Positions 1 through 8,395 of a DNA stretch of 64,000 nucleotides are shown in pieces. The stretch lies in the NCBI GenBank assembly GCA_022769125.1, contig JALEKN010000041.1:25086-89085 (forward strand), read 5' to 3'. Each line of letters starts with the position of its first letter. The stretch's first letter is position 1. The position numbers and the translations under genes are program-made. The DNA comes from Agathobacter sp. (lineage in GTDB: Bacteria > Bacillota > Clostridia > Lachnospirales > Lachnospiraceae). The notes below the pieces were generated by a model that ran no database searches, was not told the origin of the DNA, and saw nothing but the letters and a program-made list of their open reading frames with translations.

Positions 1-72
1 CTCCTTTTGTCTGCCCTTATGATTTCTTATTGTATGCCAAAAGGAGGATGATGTAAATCAACGCTTTGTTGC

Positions 73-99
73 CCGGCGCTCAACCCTTACTTGCGCCGG
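73..99 (-). terminator. GC-rich stem-loop over the stop codon of the kinase-like gene
   Basis: A 7-bp GC-only stem (73-79 with 93-99) encloses a 13-base loop that contains the TAA stop of the minus-strand gene at 87. No T-run follows, so it is not a canonical intrinsic terminator. It may stabilise the mRNA 3' end or help termination. A second, looser inverted repeat (CTCCTTTTG at 1-9 with CAAAAGGAG at 39-47) lies further downstream. Confidence 0.3.
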
Positions 100-680
100 C
101 TGTCTATGTATTCTGCTATGATGCGGGTTGTCTCATCGAGTCCGAGCTTGCTGCTGTTAATCGACAAGTCATAGTTTCTGGAGTCTCCCCACTTGCCTTC
201 GCTGTAATGGTTGTGGTAGGTCTTGCGCTTTTTATCCTGCTGTTCGATCAGCTTCTGCGCTTTTTCCCTTGAAATGTTGTTACGCTCCATCGTGCGGACG
301 ATCTTCTGCTCCATATCTCCCAGAATGAAAATACTGATCAGGTTCGGATTGCCCTTGAGCACACTCTCTGCACAACGTCCCACGATAACAAAGGACTCGC
401 CTGCATCCGCTTTGCTCTTTAAATAGTCAAATTGCATTCGCGCAATATTCTCCTCCGGTGAGCTGCTATACCCGCGGACTGTTCTGGTAAAAAGTACATT
501 TTTTGGGTTCTCATCATACTTTTGCAGCTTCTCCGCGTTCAGTTCCTTCTCCACGGCAACATCCCTCAACAGATTGGAATCATACAGCGGAATCTTGTAT
601 CGCTCTGCAAGCTGTTGCGCGATGATATGTCCGCCACTTCCAAATTCACGTCCCAAAGAAATAATTAGTTGTTTCTCCAT
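87..680 (-). CDS. Cytidylate kinase-like family protein
   Basis: A 197-residue cytosolic P-loop protein of the cytidylate-kinase-like (AAA_26 type) family. The N-terminus LIISLGREFGSGG carries the nucleotide-binding loop around residues 10-17, and the VIVGRCAESVL segment near residue 98 matches the second core strand of these proteins. The length is typical of this family and shorter than true Cmk, which runs about 220-230 residues. The family is common in Clostridia; substrate and role are not established, so a CMP/dCMP kinase activity should not be assumed. An AGGAGAGGTGG ribosome-binding site precedes the ATG, and a TATAAT-like hexamer lies at 704-709. Its upstream neighbour is the decayed anti-sigma gene, with no sign of a shared operon. 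Confidence 0.85.
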   Translation of the reverse strand: MEKQLIISLGREFGSGGHIIAQQLAERYKIPLYDSNLLRDVAVEKELNAEKLQKYDENPKNVLFTRTVRGYSSSPEENIARMQFDYLKSKADAGESFVIVGRCAESVLKGNPNLISIFILGDMEQKIVRTMERNNISREKAQKLIEQQDKKRKTYHNHYSEGKWGDSRNYDLSINSSKLGLDETTRIIAEYIDSRRK

Positions 681-922
681 ACGACCACCTCTCCTGCCTG
701 TATATTATATTCGTGCTTTTCTTATAAATTGTACACGTTTACATTCTGTTGTATGCGCCCTTGTTCTATCTGAATTTATATACATTATATATAATTTCTC
801 TGACAATTTCAAGCAAATGCATTTGAATTTAGATACATTTTATAAATTAAAGCACCGGCAGAAACGATTACATTGACCAATGGATCGGCAACGATGTACG
901 CCTCTCGCGGTATACAATTTCC

Positions 923-1824
923 TTACGCTTTCTTTCCTCTTAGCAGACCGCTTCCGATCAGGACAGCCCCGATCAGCCCTCCGGCAATCAGAACGATCAC
1001 ATAGACATTGGCATTGAAGGTAATATCCGCATTCCAATTTGCAAAATCTGCGTGGCTTATGGTCAGTTGCCATCTATGCTCAAGCAGCAGATTGCAGATG
1101 TCATTTGAAAATATCATCCATATACTGCATATCCATGTACTGATCCCAGCTTTGACGAGTCCGTTTACCGGCAAATACCGGATTGTAAAGAATACGAGCC
1201 ATACTCCAAGCATCAGAACAAACGCGACAATGCATCCTGTTTTCATTCCTGCCATTCCGGAGTGATAGCAGACAATAAATATGGTAAGATACAGCCACAA
1301 AGTGTCCCAGATCATCGTAATGAGCGCCTTTTTATCTGCCAGCAGCGGCGGCAGATCGACGCTTCGTATCACAATCGGGAAGAATACAACCGACAAGCCA
1401 AACAGAGTCGGGATCGACCAGAGAAGAAACGCTCCGCCACCGTTCATGATATCTACAAAAAATAAGATCAGCAGCAAGGCAAAAACACTGCACAGAATAC
1501 ATTTTAGCAGCTTTTTTTCGGAAGATACCAACGGCACTACCGTGAGTGCCGCGACCAGCATCATTGATGCCGCAGCCACAGAGAACACGCCAAGCCCGCC
1601 TCCGCTTGCCATCGAAACGATAAAGGTAATAAGGATCGGCAGCAAAAGGATTCCTGCGATTGCAACGCCTGCCTTATACGCAGCATTTCTCTCCTTTTTT
1701 TCATGCCTTGCCAGCACGCCCCTCGTCACATTTACCATCATAGTGCTGCTGGTATCGTTGTTTAATTCTTCATATATTTTTTTGCAATCAGCGCATTCCG
1801 CTAGATGCTGTTCGACCAGCTTTC
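923..1824 (-). pseudogene. Anti-sigma factor remnant: zinc-finger end plus membrane domain, N-terminus lost
   Basis: The open frame begins without a start codon inside the sigma gene and reads KLVEQHLAECADC, the HxxxCxxC end of a zf-HC2 (zinc-binding anti-sigma) domain. It continues into about 270 residues with several hydrophobic segments, as in multi-TM anti-sigma factors. The first roughly 20 codons of the usual zinc-finger domain are missing; a stop lies in the same frame at 1865-1867. The first ATG (1741) lies downstream of the zinc motif, so any product made would be the membrane part only. The gene is fused by deletion to the 3' end of the sigma gene. Family assignment rests on the zinc motif, the membrane profile and the sigma neighbour. 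Confidence 0.75.
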
Positions 1825-2238
1825 GGTCTTTCCAAAAATTGTTGCAATCTGCGAAAATGACAGCTCACCAAATACCCGAAGCTGGAACACCTCTTTATAA
1901 GGTTCCTGAAGTTCATGGAGTATGAGGTGGATCTGAATTGCCGTGTCCTTGTCCTCATAATTATCCGCAAGGTCGCCGGAGGCTTCCGAGTCCGTTTCAT
2001 CGTAAGGCGCATATTTCGTATTTTTTCTACATTCATCAATCGCAAGGTTTTTCGCAATGCTGCAAAGCTAGGTAAATTCGCTGGATCTGCCCTCGTATGT
2101 ATGCTTTGCGGTCATTGCCTTATAAAAACCGTTTTGTGTGATCTCTTCGGCAATCGTCTGATTTTTAACGATTGTCATCACGTATGAGAAAACCTGCAGG
2201 TAGTATGAATTGTACAATTTCTCATAATCCAGAACCAT
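1801..2238 (-). pseudogene. ECF RNA polymerase sigma factor, inactivated by an amber codon and a 3' deletion
   Basis: Reading from the ATG at 2238, which has an AGGAGG ribosome-binding site, gives MVLDYEKLYNSYYLQVFSYV, then AEEITQNGFYKAM (region 2), an in-frame TAG at 2068-2070, then LCSIAKNLAIDECRK and a region-4 helix-turn-helix (HELQEPYKEVFQLRVFGELS, SQIATIFGKTESW). The TAG sits exactly where ECF sigmas of this type have Trp (T-W-L-C-S-I-A-K), so a TGG to TAG change is the simplest explanation. After TESW the family sequence stops and the frame ends at 1801; the last dozen or so codons are missing. The product would be a 56-residue stub without the DNA-binding parts. Suppression of the amber codon is possible but would still give a truncated region 4. 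Confidence 0.9.
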
Positions 2239-2261
2239 TCACCTCCTTTTTACATAGATTA

Positions 2262-2287
2262 GACGGTCAAAATATGATTTCGTTACA
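2262..2287 (-). promoter_or_regulatory. ECF-type promoter upstream of the dead sigma gene
   Basis: On the minus strand TGTAAC (2282-2287) and CGTC (2262-2265) are separated by 16 bases, with CGTCTAA at the -10. Bacillus sigma-X/M/V type promoters have TG(A/T)AAC and CGTC with 16-17 bases between. The position, 23 bases before the sigma ATG, fits the autoregulated promoter usual for ECF operons. It is still well formed although the sigma gene is broken. Confidence 0.7.
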
Positions 2288-2331
2288 AGATTTTTCAAAA
2301 TAATTGGAAATAAAATTGGGAAAAATATAAA

Positions 2332-2365
2332 TTCCCGGAAGCGTGTATACTTCCGGGAATAAAAA
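2332..2365 (-). terminator. Intrinsic terminator of the sulfur-type operon
   Basis: A perfect 10-bp stem, TTCCCGGAAG at 2332-2341 with CTTCCGGGAA at 2350-2359, encloses an 8-base loop. On the minus strand it is followed by a T-rich tract, just after the stop of the DMT exporter gene. It also lies downstream of the ECF promoter, on the far side of the sigma gene start. Confidence 0.75.
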
Positions 2366-2394
2366 GATTTTCTATTCTACATTTCTCCACCAAG

Positions 2395-3228
2395 CTAAAC
2401 ATTCAATAATAAAATAGCCACAATCACTAAGATATATCCCAGCCACTTCTGTTTGGTAAGCTGTTCTTTGAAGAAGAATACGCCCACCATTCCAACAATA
2501 AAAATGGTTCCTACGTTATAGACAGGGAAAACGATAATGGCATCAATTTCCTGCAATGCAAGAAGCAGAAACCTGGTAGCAAGATAATTGGGAACGCCAA
2601 CCGCCGCACCCCATGCGATGTCGTTCCAGCTTGGTCGTTCCCGCTTAATCACAGCACATCCAAGACTTACGAAAGTGGCTGCCATGAAGGTACAAAGCAG
2701 ATAGACATTCATGTGGCTTTCCTGCCCCAGCTCCTCATACACTTTGGCCCACACATCTGTAAATCCCCCGGCTATAAGTAAAAACGCCAGCCACATTTTT
2801 GCATTGGATCTCTGCTCCTGCTTTTCTACATAAATGAACAATATTGCGATTAATGCAATGACAAATCCAATTTTCTGGTATGTACCAGGCAGCTCTCCAA
2901 ATACAAAGATGGAAAAAATGATTGGAATCAGCACCCCCAGTTTCATGAAGGTAGCAGCTAACACCACACCATTCTTTTCAATATTGTACTGCAAGAGCAC
3001 AAAACTTACAAGATACATGATACCACTGACAATTCCAAAGCCCACATCAATGTGACTCACTTCAATGGATAACCGGTTTTCCAAAAGCAGAAAGAAAAGG
3101 GATAATAAAACATCCACAATATAGTTACTGGTAAACAACACCATTCTGTGTTCTGCACGTTTTTCCGACAAACGGAGAAGAACGGAAATTGCCACACTGC
3201 ATAAAACAGCTAAGATTAAATGCTTCAT
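2395..3228 (-). CDS. DMT/EamA-family membrane transporter
   Basis: A 277-residue integral membrane protein with about ten hydrophobic segments in the two-fold EamA arrangement of the drug/metabolite transporter superfamily. The N-terminal half includes SVAISVLLRLSEKR and the C-terminal half ends GYILVIVAILLLN. The motif FGELPGTYQKIGFVIAL between the halves and VFFFKEQLTKQKWLGYILV near the end are the paired E-containing loops typical of the fold. It is the last gene of the run from 8620 downwards, starting 8 bp after the DUF427 gene, with the operon terminator behind it. Context suggests export or uptake of a sulfur compound or amino acid such as cysteine, but the substrate is unknown. Confidence 0.85.
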   Translation of the reverse strand: MKHLILAVLCSVAISVLLRLSEKRAEHRMVLFTSNYIVDVLLSLFFLLLENRLSIEVSHIDVGFGIVSGIMYLVSFVLLQYNIEKNGVVLAATFMKLGVLIPIIFSIFVFGELPGTYQKIGFVIALIAILFIYVEKQEQRSNAKMWLAFLLIAGGFTDVWAKVYEELGQESHMNVYLLCTFMAATFVSLGCAVIKRERPSWNDIAWGAAVGVPNYLATRFLLLALQEIDAIIVFPVYNVGTIFIVGMVGVFFFKEQLTKQKWLGYILVIVAILLLNV

Positions 3229-3236
3229 TACATTTC

Positions 3237-4079
3237 CTACTTATTATCCAGGTCTGAAGGACTATGTCCTTTGAATGGAAGTCGGTTGTTCTCTGCCAAT
3301 TTCCAAGGGACATCATCCACAAGCAGTTCATCTACATACTCATTATAGAAGCTGTATAGACCTTTAATCTTGATTACCTCAGGAATCGGATCCTGATAAC
3401 TCCACAAGACATCCTCGTAGGTCTTTCCATTTACATCTGCGGTCCAGTATGAGGCAAATCCCTTATATGGGCATCTGGTCACACTGTCCGTCGCTGTAAA
3501 CAGACCAAACCGGATGTCCTCCGCCGGCAGATAATATCTTGGAGTCAGGCCTGTCTCAAACAGAATGACCGGTCTAACACTATCCGCAACAATCTCGCCG
3601 TTCAACTTCACTACAACGTGTCTGGAACTTCCAATAGTGTCAATTCTTGTATATGGATCTCTTGCATGGACAAAAATCTCTTCTTCTTCCTCAAACCACT
3701 GGTCTGCCGATTTCCAATCAATCGCGACAAATCCTTTAAGCCCTGCACTGTCCTGATGCGGGTGTGGGTATCCCCAGATAGCGTCTTTAATTTCTCTGCC
3801 ATCTACCACAATATCATAAAATTCTGCCTGTCCCTTATGCTCTGTGAACATAGTGCTTTCTGACTTACGAAGCAAACTCTGATCCAGATCTTCGATTGGA
3901 AAATAGTAAACTGGAAGCCTGCCTGCCTCATTGACAATAAGGGCATGCTTGCTATTGGCTAAGAAGTGGTCACCAACCTTCACACGCAGCCACTTTGGAC
4001 TTTCCTCTATTAAAATCCACCATGGCTTCCCTTTTGCCTCTGGAACACATGATGCGCAAAAATTAGTTTCCTGTACCAT
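3237..4079 (-). CDS. DUF427 domain-containing protein, two tandem domains
   Basis: A 280-residue soluble protein with two copies of the DUF427 beta-strand domain. The first is around residues 25-125 (WLRVKVGDHFLANSKHA... VYYFPIEDLD... IWGYPHP). The second is around 150-245 (HVVVKLNGEIVADS... RYYLPAEDIRF... CPYKGFASYWTADV). The CPYKGFA and RYYLPAEDI strings are hallmarks of the family. Its biochemical function is not established. It sits between the binding-protein gene (11 bp upstream) and the DMT exporter (8 bp downstream), so co-translation in a sulfur-related operon is likely. An AAGGAGG site precedes the ATG. The cysteines FCASCVPE at the N-terminus look like an added metal or redox site; this is inference. 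Confidence 0.85.
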   Translation of the reverse strand: MVQETNFCASCVPEAKGKPWWILIEESPKWLRVKVGDHFLANSKHALIVNEAGRLPVYYFPIEDLDQSLLRKSESTMFTEHKGQAEFYDIVVDGREIKDAIWGYPHPHQDSAGLKGFVAIDWKSADQWFEEEEEIFVHARDPYTRIDTIGSSRHVVVKLNGEIVADSVRPVILFETGLTPRYYLPAEDIRFGLFTATDSVTRCPYKGFASYWTADVNGKTYEDVLWSYQDPIPEVIKIKGLYSFYNEYVDELLVDDVPWKLAENNRLPFKGHSPSDLDNK

Positions 4080-4090
4080 ATTATACCTCC

Positions 4091-4972
4091 TTACTCGCTA
4101 TATGGATAAGCTGCCGTTGTCAAATCTTCTCCGAAATACTTAATGCTGATTTCTGATGCAGTCCCGTCTGCAATGACTTCTGCTAATGCCGCATTTACAT
4201 CTGCCTGGAACTTTTCCGCGTCCTTGGCACCTCTGCTGATGAGGAAATACTCGTAACTTGGATCAATATACTGTCCTAAATCGTCCTGATCGATCAACTG
4301 TGCTCTTACATTAAAGCCATGTTCTTCTATCATTCCAATAGCTGAACCATAATCCGCAAAGATGATGGCCTCACCAGCCTCTGCCTGAGTAAATCTTGTA
4401 AAGTAATCTGTTTCAGCGTATTCAAGAATGATCTGCTTATCTGGATTTGCTTCGTTGTACTTTTCGACTGCGATTGACCAGATAGAACCACTTGTCACCG
4501 GAAGCTTTAATCCTGCAAGTTCTTCCAGCTTGCTGACATCTTCATGTTCTGCATCAGTAATGACTACAACCGGGTCATAGCTTACCGGGTCTGAGAAAAG
4601 GTACTTCTCTGCCCTCTCTTCACTGTAAAAGATGCACTCTGTGCTAATCTGATATAAGCCACTATCCAGACCGGTAAGTACCGCATCCCAGTCGTTTAGC
4701 TGAAACTCCAATTCGTACTGTGGAAGACGATCAAATACTGCTTCAATCAACTCGATATCGTATCCGACAAAGTTATCGTTTTCATCATTATACGCGTATG
4801 GATAAAATCCAGTTGTGGTTCCGCAGAGGATCTTGGTTACTTCCGGCGAACTGCCATCCCTGTTTTCTGCTGTCTGAGTTGTCGTGTTGCCTGCGTCTGC
4901 GCTGCCGCATCCAGCAAATGCACTCGCTGCAAGACCTGCGATCAATAAACTACTTAATACTTTCTTTTTCAT
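4091..4972 (-). CDS. Amino-acid (cystine-type) ABC transporter substrate-binding lipoprotein
   Basis: A 293-residue lipoprotein. The signal peptide MKKKVLSSLLIAGLAASAFA ends in a lipobox with the lipidated Cys in AGCGS. The mature part is a polar-amino-acid binding fold (SBP_bac_3): TTGFYPYAYNDENDNFVGYDIELIEA, then DWDAVLTGLDSG and the SERAEKYLFSDP-type strand. It sits 66 bp after the sulfhydrylase gene metY, which suggests cystine, cysteine or methionine as ligand; this is inference. No intact permease or ATPase gene lies beside it. Only a 28-codon permease stub remains upstream of metY, so this protein is either an orphan or works with a transporter encoded elsewhere. Confidence 0.85.
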   Translation of the reverse strand: MKKKVLSSLLIAGLAASAFAGCGSADAGNTTTQTAENRDGSSPEVTKILCGTTTGFYPYAYNDENDNFVGYDIELIEAVFDRLPQYELEFQLNDWDAVLTGLDSGLYQISTECIFYSEERAEKYLFSDPVSYDPVVVITDAEHEDVSKLEELAGLKLPVTSGSIWSIAVEKYNEANPDKQIILEYAETDYFTRFTQAEAGEAIIFADYGSAIGMIEEHGFNVRAQLIDQDDLGQYIDPSYEYFLISRGAKDAEKFQADVNAALAEVIADGTASEISIKYFGEDLTTAAYPYSE

Positions 4973-5038
4973 ATTGTCCTCCTGTTTAATATCCTATTGT
5001 CTTGATATGAATATATATGTTTTGTGTATAAATGTTCC

Positions 5039-6337
5039 TTATGCATATTCTAATGCCTGTGCGAGGTCCTGGATCAAATCCTCCACATCCTCAATGCCTA
5101 CTGAGAGGCGAAGAGTTCCTTCGTATACCCCGGCCTTGGCACGTTCTTCAACAGTCTGGCTGAAGTGGGTAGATGATGCCGGATGAACAATCAGGGACTT
5201 TGCATCTCCTACATTTACCATGTAGCCAAATACCCTGACATGCTCAAGCACCTTAAGTGCCGCCGCTCTTCCCCCCTTAACATTGACGGACAGGATGGCA
5301 CCTGGTCCCTTAGGAAAGTGTTTCCTAGCAAGTTCATGATACTTATTAGAAGGGAGTCCCGGATAGTTTACACTCTCAATCTTTGGGTGTTTCTCCAAAA
5401 ATTCTGCGATTTTCTGGGCATTGCCGGTATGACGCTCCATACGAAGAGACAATGTCTCCATTCCCTGCATCAGATAAAAAGCAGTCTGCGGAGTCATGTG
5501 TGCTCCAAGATCTGTCAGGCAGCGGATACGAAGTCGCTTGGTAAAGATTTCTCTTTTCAGCTGTTCTGGCTCGATGTACTTCCTATACTCCTCGTAAAAC
5601 TGCTCAAACTGCGGAAATCTTCCATTGAGATAATCAAATTTACCATTCTCCACCACAAGTCCCGCGATTGCAATTCCGTGCCCCGCCAGATATTTCGTTG
5701 CAGAATAGCAGGCAATATCAGCACCATACTCAAATGGGCGCAGAAGATACGGAGTTGCAAAGGTGTTGTCAATGACAAGTGGAATTCCATTGTCATGCGC
5801 CAGATCTGCAATCTTCTCAATATCCACGATATTCATGCCCGGATTGCCAAGACACTCCACATAAATTGCCTTTGTGTGCTCATTGATCTGCCTCTTGTAG
5901 GAATCCAGATCATCCTCATCGTCTACAAATCTACCCTTGACGCCATAGTCTGGAAGGATGTGGGAAAGCAAAGTTGTGCTTCCTCCGTACAAGGTCTGCA
6001 CAGCCACAATTTCGTCTCCCTGATTACACAAGTTTAAGAAAGTATTGGAAATTGCAGCCATTCCAGATGCAAGGGATAATGCAGCAGAACCGCCTTCCAG
6101 TGATGCTATCCTTTTTTCCAGCACGGTATTGGTCGGGTTTGAAAACCGCACATAGGAATGCCCCTCCTCTGAGTAATCGAATAAACGAACACATCGATCG
6201 TAATCACCAAGCTCAAATACTGCGGTCTGATAAATTGGAACCGCCTTGGAACGATAATGCTCCGAAGGGTTGTATCCCGCGTGTAACTGTCTGGTCGTAA
6301 ATCCTAAGGAATCATCCTTGTATGCTTCATAGCTCAT
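5039..6337 (-). CDS. metY: O-acetylhomoserine sulfhydrylase (O-acetylhomoserine aminocarboxypropyltransferase)
   Basis: A 432-residue cytosolic PLP enzyme of the Cys/Met metabolism family that makes homocysteine from O-acetylhomoserine and sulfide. N-terminal FTTRQLHAGYNPSEHYRSKA and AVPIYQTAVFE, the PLP-lysine segment CYSATKYLAGHG, and the C-terminal VGDAKSLIVHPASSTHF and LRLSVGIEDVEDLI are characteristic. The start is taken as the ATG at 6337, with GGAGG 8 bases upstream, rather than a GTG three codons earlier that overlaps the ribosome-binding site. The stop codon of a truncated ferredoxin reading frame overlaps the first codons. It is the clearest marker that this operon is about sulfur assimilation, since it consumes the sulfide a reductive branch would provide. 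Confidence 0.95.
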   Translation of the reverse strand: MSYEAYKDDSLGFTTRQLHAGYNPSEHYRSKAVPIYQTAVFELGDYDRCVRLFDYSEEGHSYVRFSNPTNTVLEKRIASLEGGSAALSLASGMAAISNTFLNLCNQGDEIVAVQTLYGGSTTLLSHILPDYGVKGRFVDDEDDLDSYKRQINEHTKAIYVECLGNPGMNIVDIEKIADLAHDNGIPLVIDNTFATPYLLRPFEYGADIACYSATKYLAGHGIAIAGLVVENGKFDYLNGRFPQFEQFYEEYRKYIEPEQLKREIFTKRLRIRCLTDLGAHMTPQTAFYLMQGMETLSLRMERHTGNAQKIAEFLEKHPKIESVNYPGLPSNKYHELARKHFPKGPGAILSVNVKGGRAAALKVLEHVRVFGYMVNVGDAKSLIVHPASSTHFSQTVEERAKAGVYEGTLRLSVGIEDVEDLIQDLAQALEYA

Positions 6338-6490
6338 TTTGTCCACCTCCGAGTTTTACTAATTCTAAAGCCTTCTTTTGGCATCCGCTGGCACATATGC
6401 CACAGCCCATACATTTATTTGTATCAAGTGCTATCTTATCTCTATATTTACATGTAAGTATTTCAGCAGTTTCGGAATCTGTGTAAATAC
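6327..6490 (-). pseudogene. Ferredoxin-domain fragment upstream of metY
   Basis: An open frame with no good start codon reads EILTCKYRDKIALDTNKC and then MGCGICASGCQKKALELVKLG, ending at a TGA at 6327-6329 inside metY. The C-x2-C-x2-C-x3-C motif followed by KKALEL is one half of a bacterial-type ferredoxin or the C-terminal cluster domain of a larger iron-sulfur protein. The position of the first intact ferredoxin gene (8396-8620) rules out that this is simply the same gene. Its 5' part overlaps a truncated permease start in another frame, so a deletion has probably joined the two. Confidence 0.65.
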
Positions 6491-6517
6491 AAGTTCTATG
6501 TCAAATAGTTTAACCAC
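6431..6517 (-). pseudogene. Amino-acid ABC permease N-terminal stub
   Basis: From a GTG at 6517 with a GGAG ribosome-binding site, 28 codons read VVKLFDIELVFTQIPKLLKY and then LHVNIEIR before a TAG at 6431-6433. Amino-acid ABC permeases of the HisM/GlnP type very often start with this F-x-x-x-x-V-x-x-Q-I-P-K-L-L-x-Y-L-x-V-T-L-E-I pattern before the first membrane helix. Everything after that point is gone. The stub lies in the same operon as the orphan substrate-binding gene at 4091-4972, whose permease this may once have been. Confidence 0.65.
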
Positions 6518-6626
6518 GGTTCTTTCTCCTTTTCTCCACTATTCCGCTAGGTTTTCTGTGTTTTATAGGCGTTATTTTAACCACACCCTAATGATTTGTC
6601 TAATATGTATCTATTATCGTTCGCCA

Positions 6627-8393
6627 TCAATTTTGCTTATAACAAATTCTCTGTTCTTCCCATAGGTAATAAATAGCAAAGGCAGCTGTTTTTTCTGGTT
6701 CCACACGCTTGTCATAGTTTTTCCACTCCGCAAATCTGTGCACGCGCTTGTATGGGCCAAATCCTTCCTTTCGATAATCAGCTGCTGCAAAAATTGCTTC
6801 TGCGGAATCTAAAAGCGCAAGTACCTGGAAGGCTCTTGCCATTTCATGAGGGTTCCTGGCGTATATTTTAAGATGGTCGCGAAGTTCCGCCAGCTGCTCT
6901 CTTCCATGACGCACGCGTGCATCCGTAAGTGGAACTCCACCGAAGGTATTCACAATATCGCGAATTCTTGCCTCTGCATCCTGCCAGCGATCTCCTTCTG
7001 GCTCTTTAAAATGCTTCAACTGTGCAATTACTGCTTCAACTTGTGCCGCCTCAGCCGCGGTAACTCTGCCATCCGTTTTTCTGGCGGTCTCTACATAGTT
7101 GGAAGCCTGAAAGCCTGCCTCAATTCCAAATACTACTGCAACAGGTCCACTTCCAATGGCAAGTCCCATGGTATCTCCCGCTGCAAAAAGACCAGAAACG
7201 GTAGTCTCGGTTTTCTCATTCACCACAACACCGCTACAAGGTCCATTCATCGAAACCTTGTCATCATAGCGATATGGTATCTTCACATCTTTAAGGTCAA
7301 TGCCTGCTTCCACTAAGTTGCGCAGCCATAGCCAACATCTTCCTTCATGGCCAAGTGTCCAACGGATATAATCCACTTCCTTTTGCGTTGCCTCTTCCAA
7401 ATCCATATAGAGTTGCCGGCCATGCGCCAAAGCTGGAGACATTGCATAGAACTCATCCATGAATTCCTTCCACATTATGGTGTGCTTCTTTACATAATCC
7501 GGCTCATCTACCGGATAGTCATAGATGCGCTTTACAAACACCTCGTCATCATCGTCTACTACTCTTGCTGCCGGCCACCATGAGCTTCCAGGTGAACCCA
7601 CTCTGGTAGAAAATCCCATATAGGACAATTCCCCGTGGGACAGGGTAAACTCCAGATTTGCCACCTGTGCGCCAGCTCCGATTGCAAGCGACACAGCACT
7701 GCCACTTCCACTGGCACTTGGTTTTTCCAAATGACGGTCTTCCCTATTACATGGAAAAGTAAGTTTAGACAGCCCGCCGGCTACCGCAAGGATTACCGCA
7801 GGTGCACTTACGACATAGACTAAGTCCTCTCTGGAAGAGACAGCGACGGCACCACTGGCTTTTCCCTCCGCATCCGTAAGTACCTTTACTACCTGGGCGT
7901 GGTTAATGATAGTCGCACCATACTTCCTCATGCCATCGGTAAGTTTTACCTTCAGATCTCTTCCCTCAAAGTTAATGGAAGTTGGCACATTCTGAAACTG
8001 TGGCACCATACGAAAGCCCTCTGGCAAATGAGAGTCTTCAAATCCGCGAAGTTTGAGTCCAAATTCCTCCAAAGAAAGAATGCGTTCATAACTTACATCC
8101 ACGAAGTGATCCGTAATTCTACGATTTCCAAGACCTCTCCCAATAAAGCCTTCCGCAGTCTCATCCTTCATCATCTGTTTGGTATATCCGATTGCCTCAT
8201 GAAATGGAGGTACATAAGAAGTTAAATGATCTATTCCGGATCCTGCACTTCCACTCCGATAGGTGTTGGCACGCTCCAACACCACGACCTTCTTTCCTCT
8301 CCTTGCAGCTTCGATTGCGGCAAGAGCCCCGGCAATACCACCCCCACATACAACAATGTCTGCTTCTATATGGTCAATCTGTATGTTGCTCAT
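6627..8393 (-). CDS. FAD-dependent oxidoreductase, adenylylsulfate-reductase alpha-like (AprA/FrdA family)
   Basis: A 588-residue flavoprotein of the fumarate reductase/succinate dehydrogenase/APS reductase flavoprotein family. An N-terminal Rossmann motif DIVVCGGGIAGALAAIEAAR (about residues 13-32) is followed by VVVLERA. The C-terminal FAD motif TVSGLFAAGDTMGLAIG is near residue 400. A helical domain with R-rich segments follows (REQLAELRDHLKIYARN). It starts 2 bp after a small two-cluster ferredoxin gene, the arrangement of AprBA, in which the iron-sulfur subunit feeds electrons to the flavoprotein. Together with metY this points to reduction of a sulfur oxyanion or another sulfur compound. 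True dissimilatory APS reductase activity cannot be claimed, because no sulfate adenylyltransferase or sulfite reductase gene is nearby. Confidence 0.8.
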   Translation of the reverse strand: MSNIQIDHIEADIVVCGGGIAGALAAIEAARRGKKVVVLERANTYRSGSAGSGIDHLTSYVPPFHEAIGYTKQMMKDETAEGFIGRGLGNRRITDHFVDVSYERILSLEEFGLKLRGFEDSHLPEGFRMVPQFQNVPTSINFEGRDLKVKLTDGMRKYGATIINHAQVVKVLTDAEGKASGAVAVSSREDLVYVVSAPAVILAVAGGLSKLTFPCNREDRHLEKPSASGSGSAVSLAIGAGAQVANLEFTLSHGELSYMGFSTRVGSPGSSWWPAARVVDDDDEVFVKRIYDYPVDEPDYVKKHTIMWKEFMDEFYAMSPALAHGRQLYMDLEEATQKEVDYIRWTLGHEGRCWLWLRNLVEAGIDLKDVKIPYRYDDKVSMNGPCSGVVVNEKTETTVSGLFAAGDTMGLAIGSGPVAVVFGIEAGFQASNYVETARKTDGRVTAAEAAQVEAVIAQLKHFKEPEGDRWQDAEARIRDIVNTFGGVPLTDARVRHGREQLAELRDHLKIYARNPHEMARAFQVLALLDSAEAIFAAADYRKEGFGPYKRVHRFAEWKNYDKRVEPEKTAAFAIYYLWEEQRICYKQN

Positions 8394-8395
8394 GT

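Noticed and set aside
923..1741. Intact 272-residue membrane protein gene
   Set aside because: The conserved zinc-finger codons continue upstream of the first ATG, so the true start is lost and the frame is a remnant of an anti-sigma gene.
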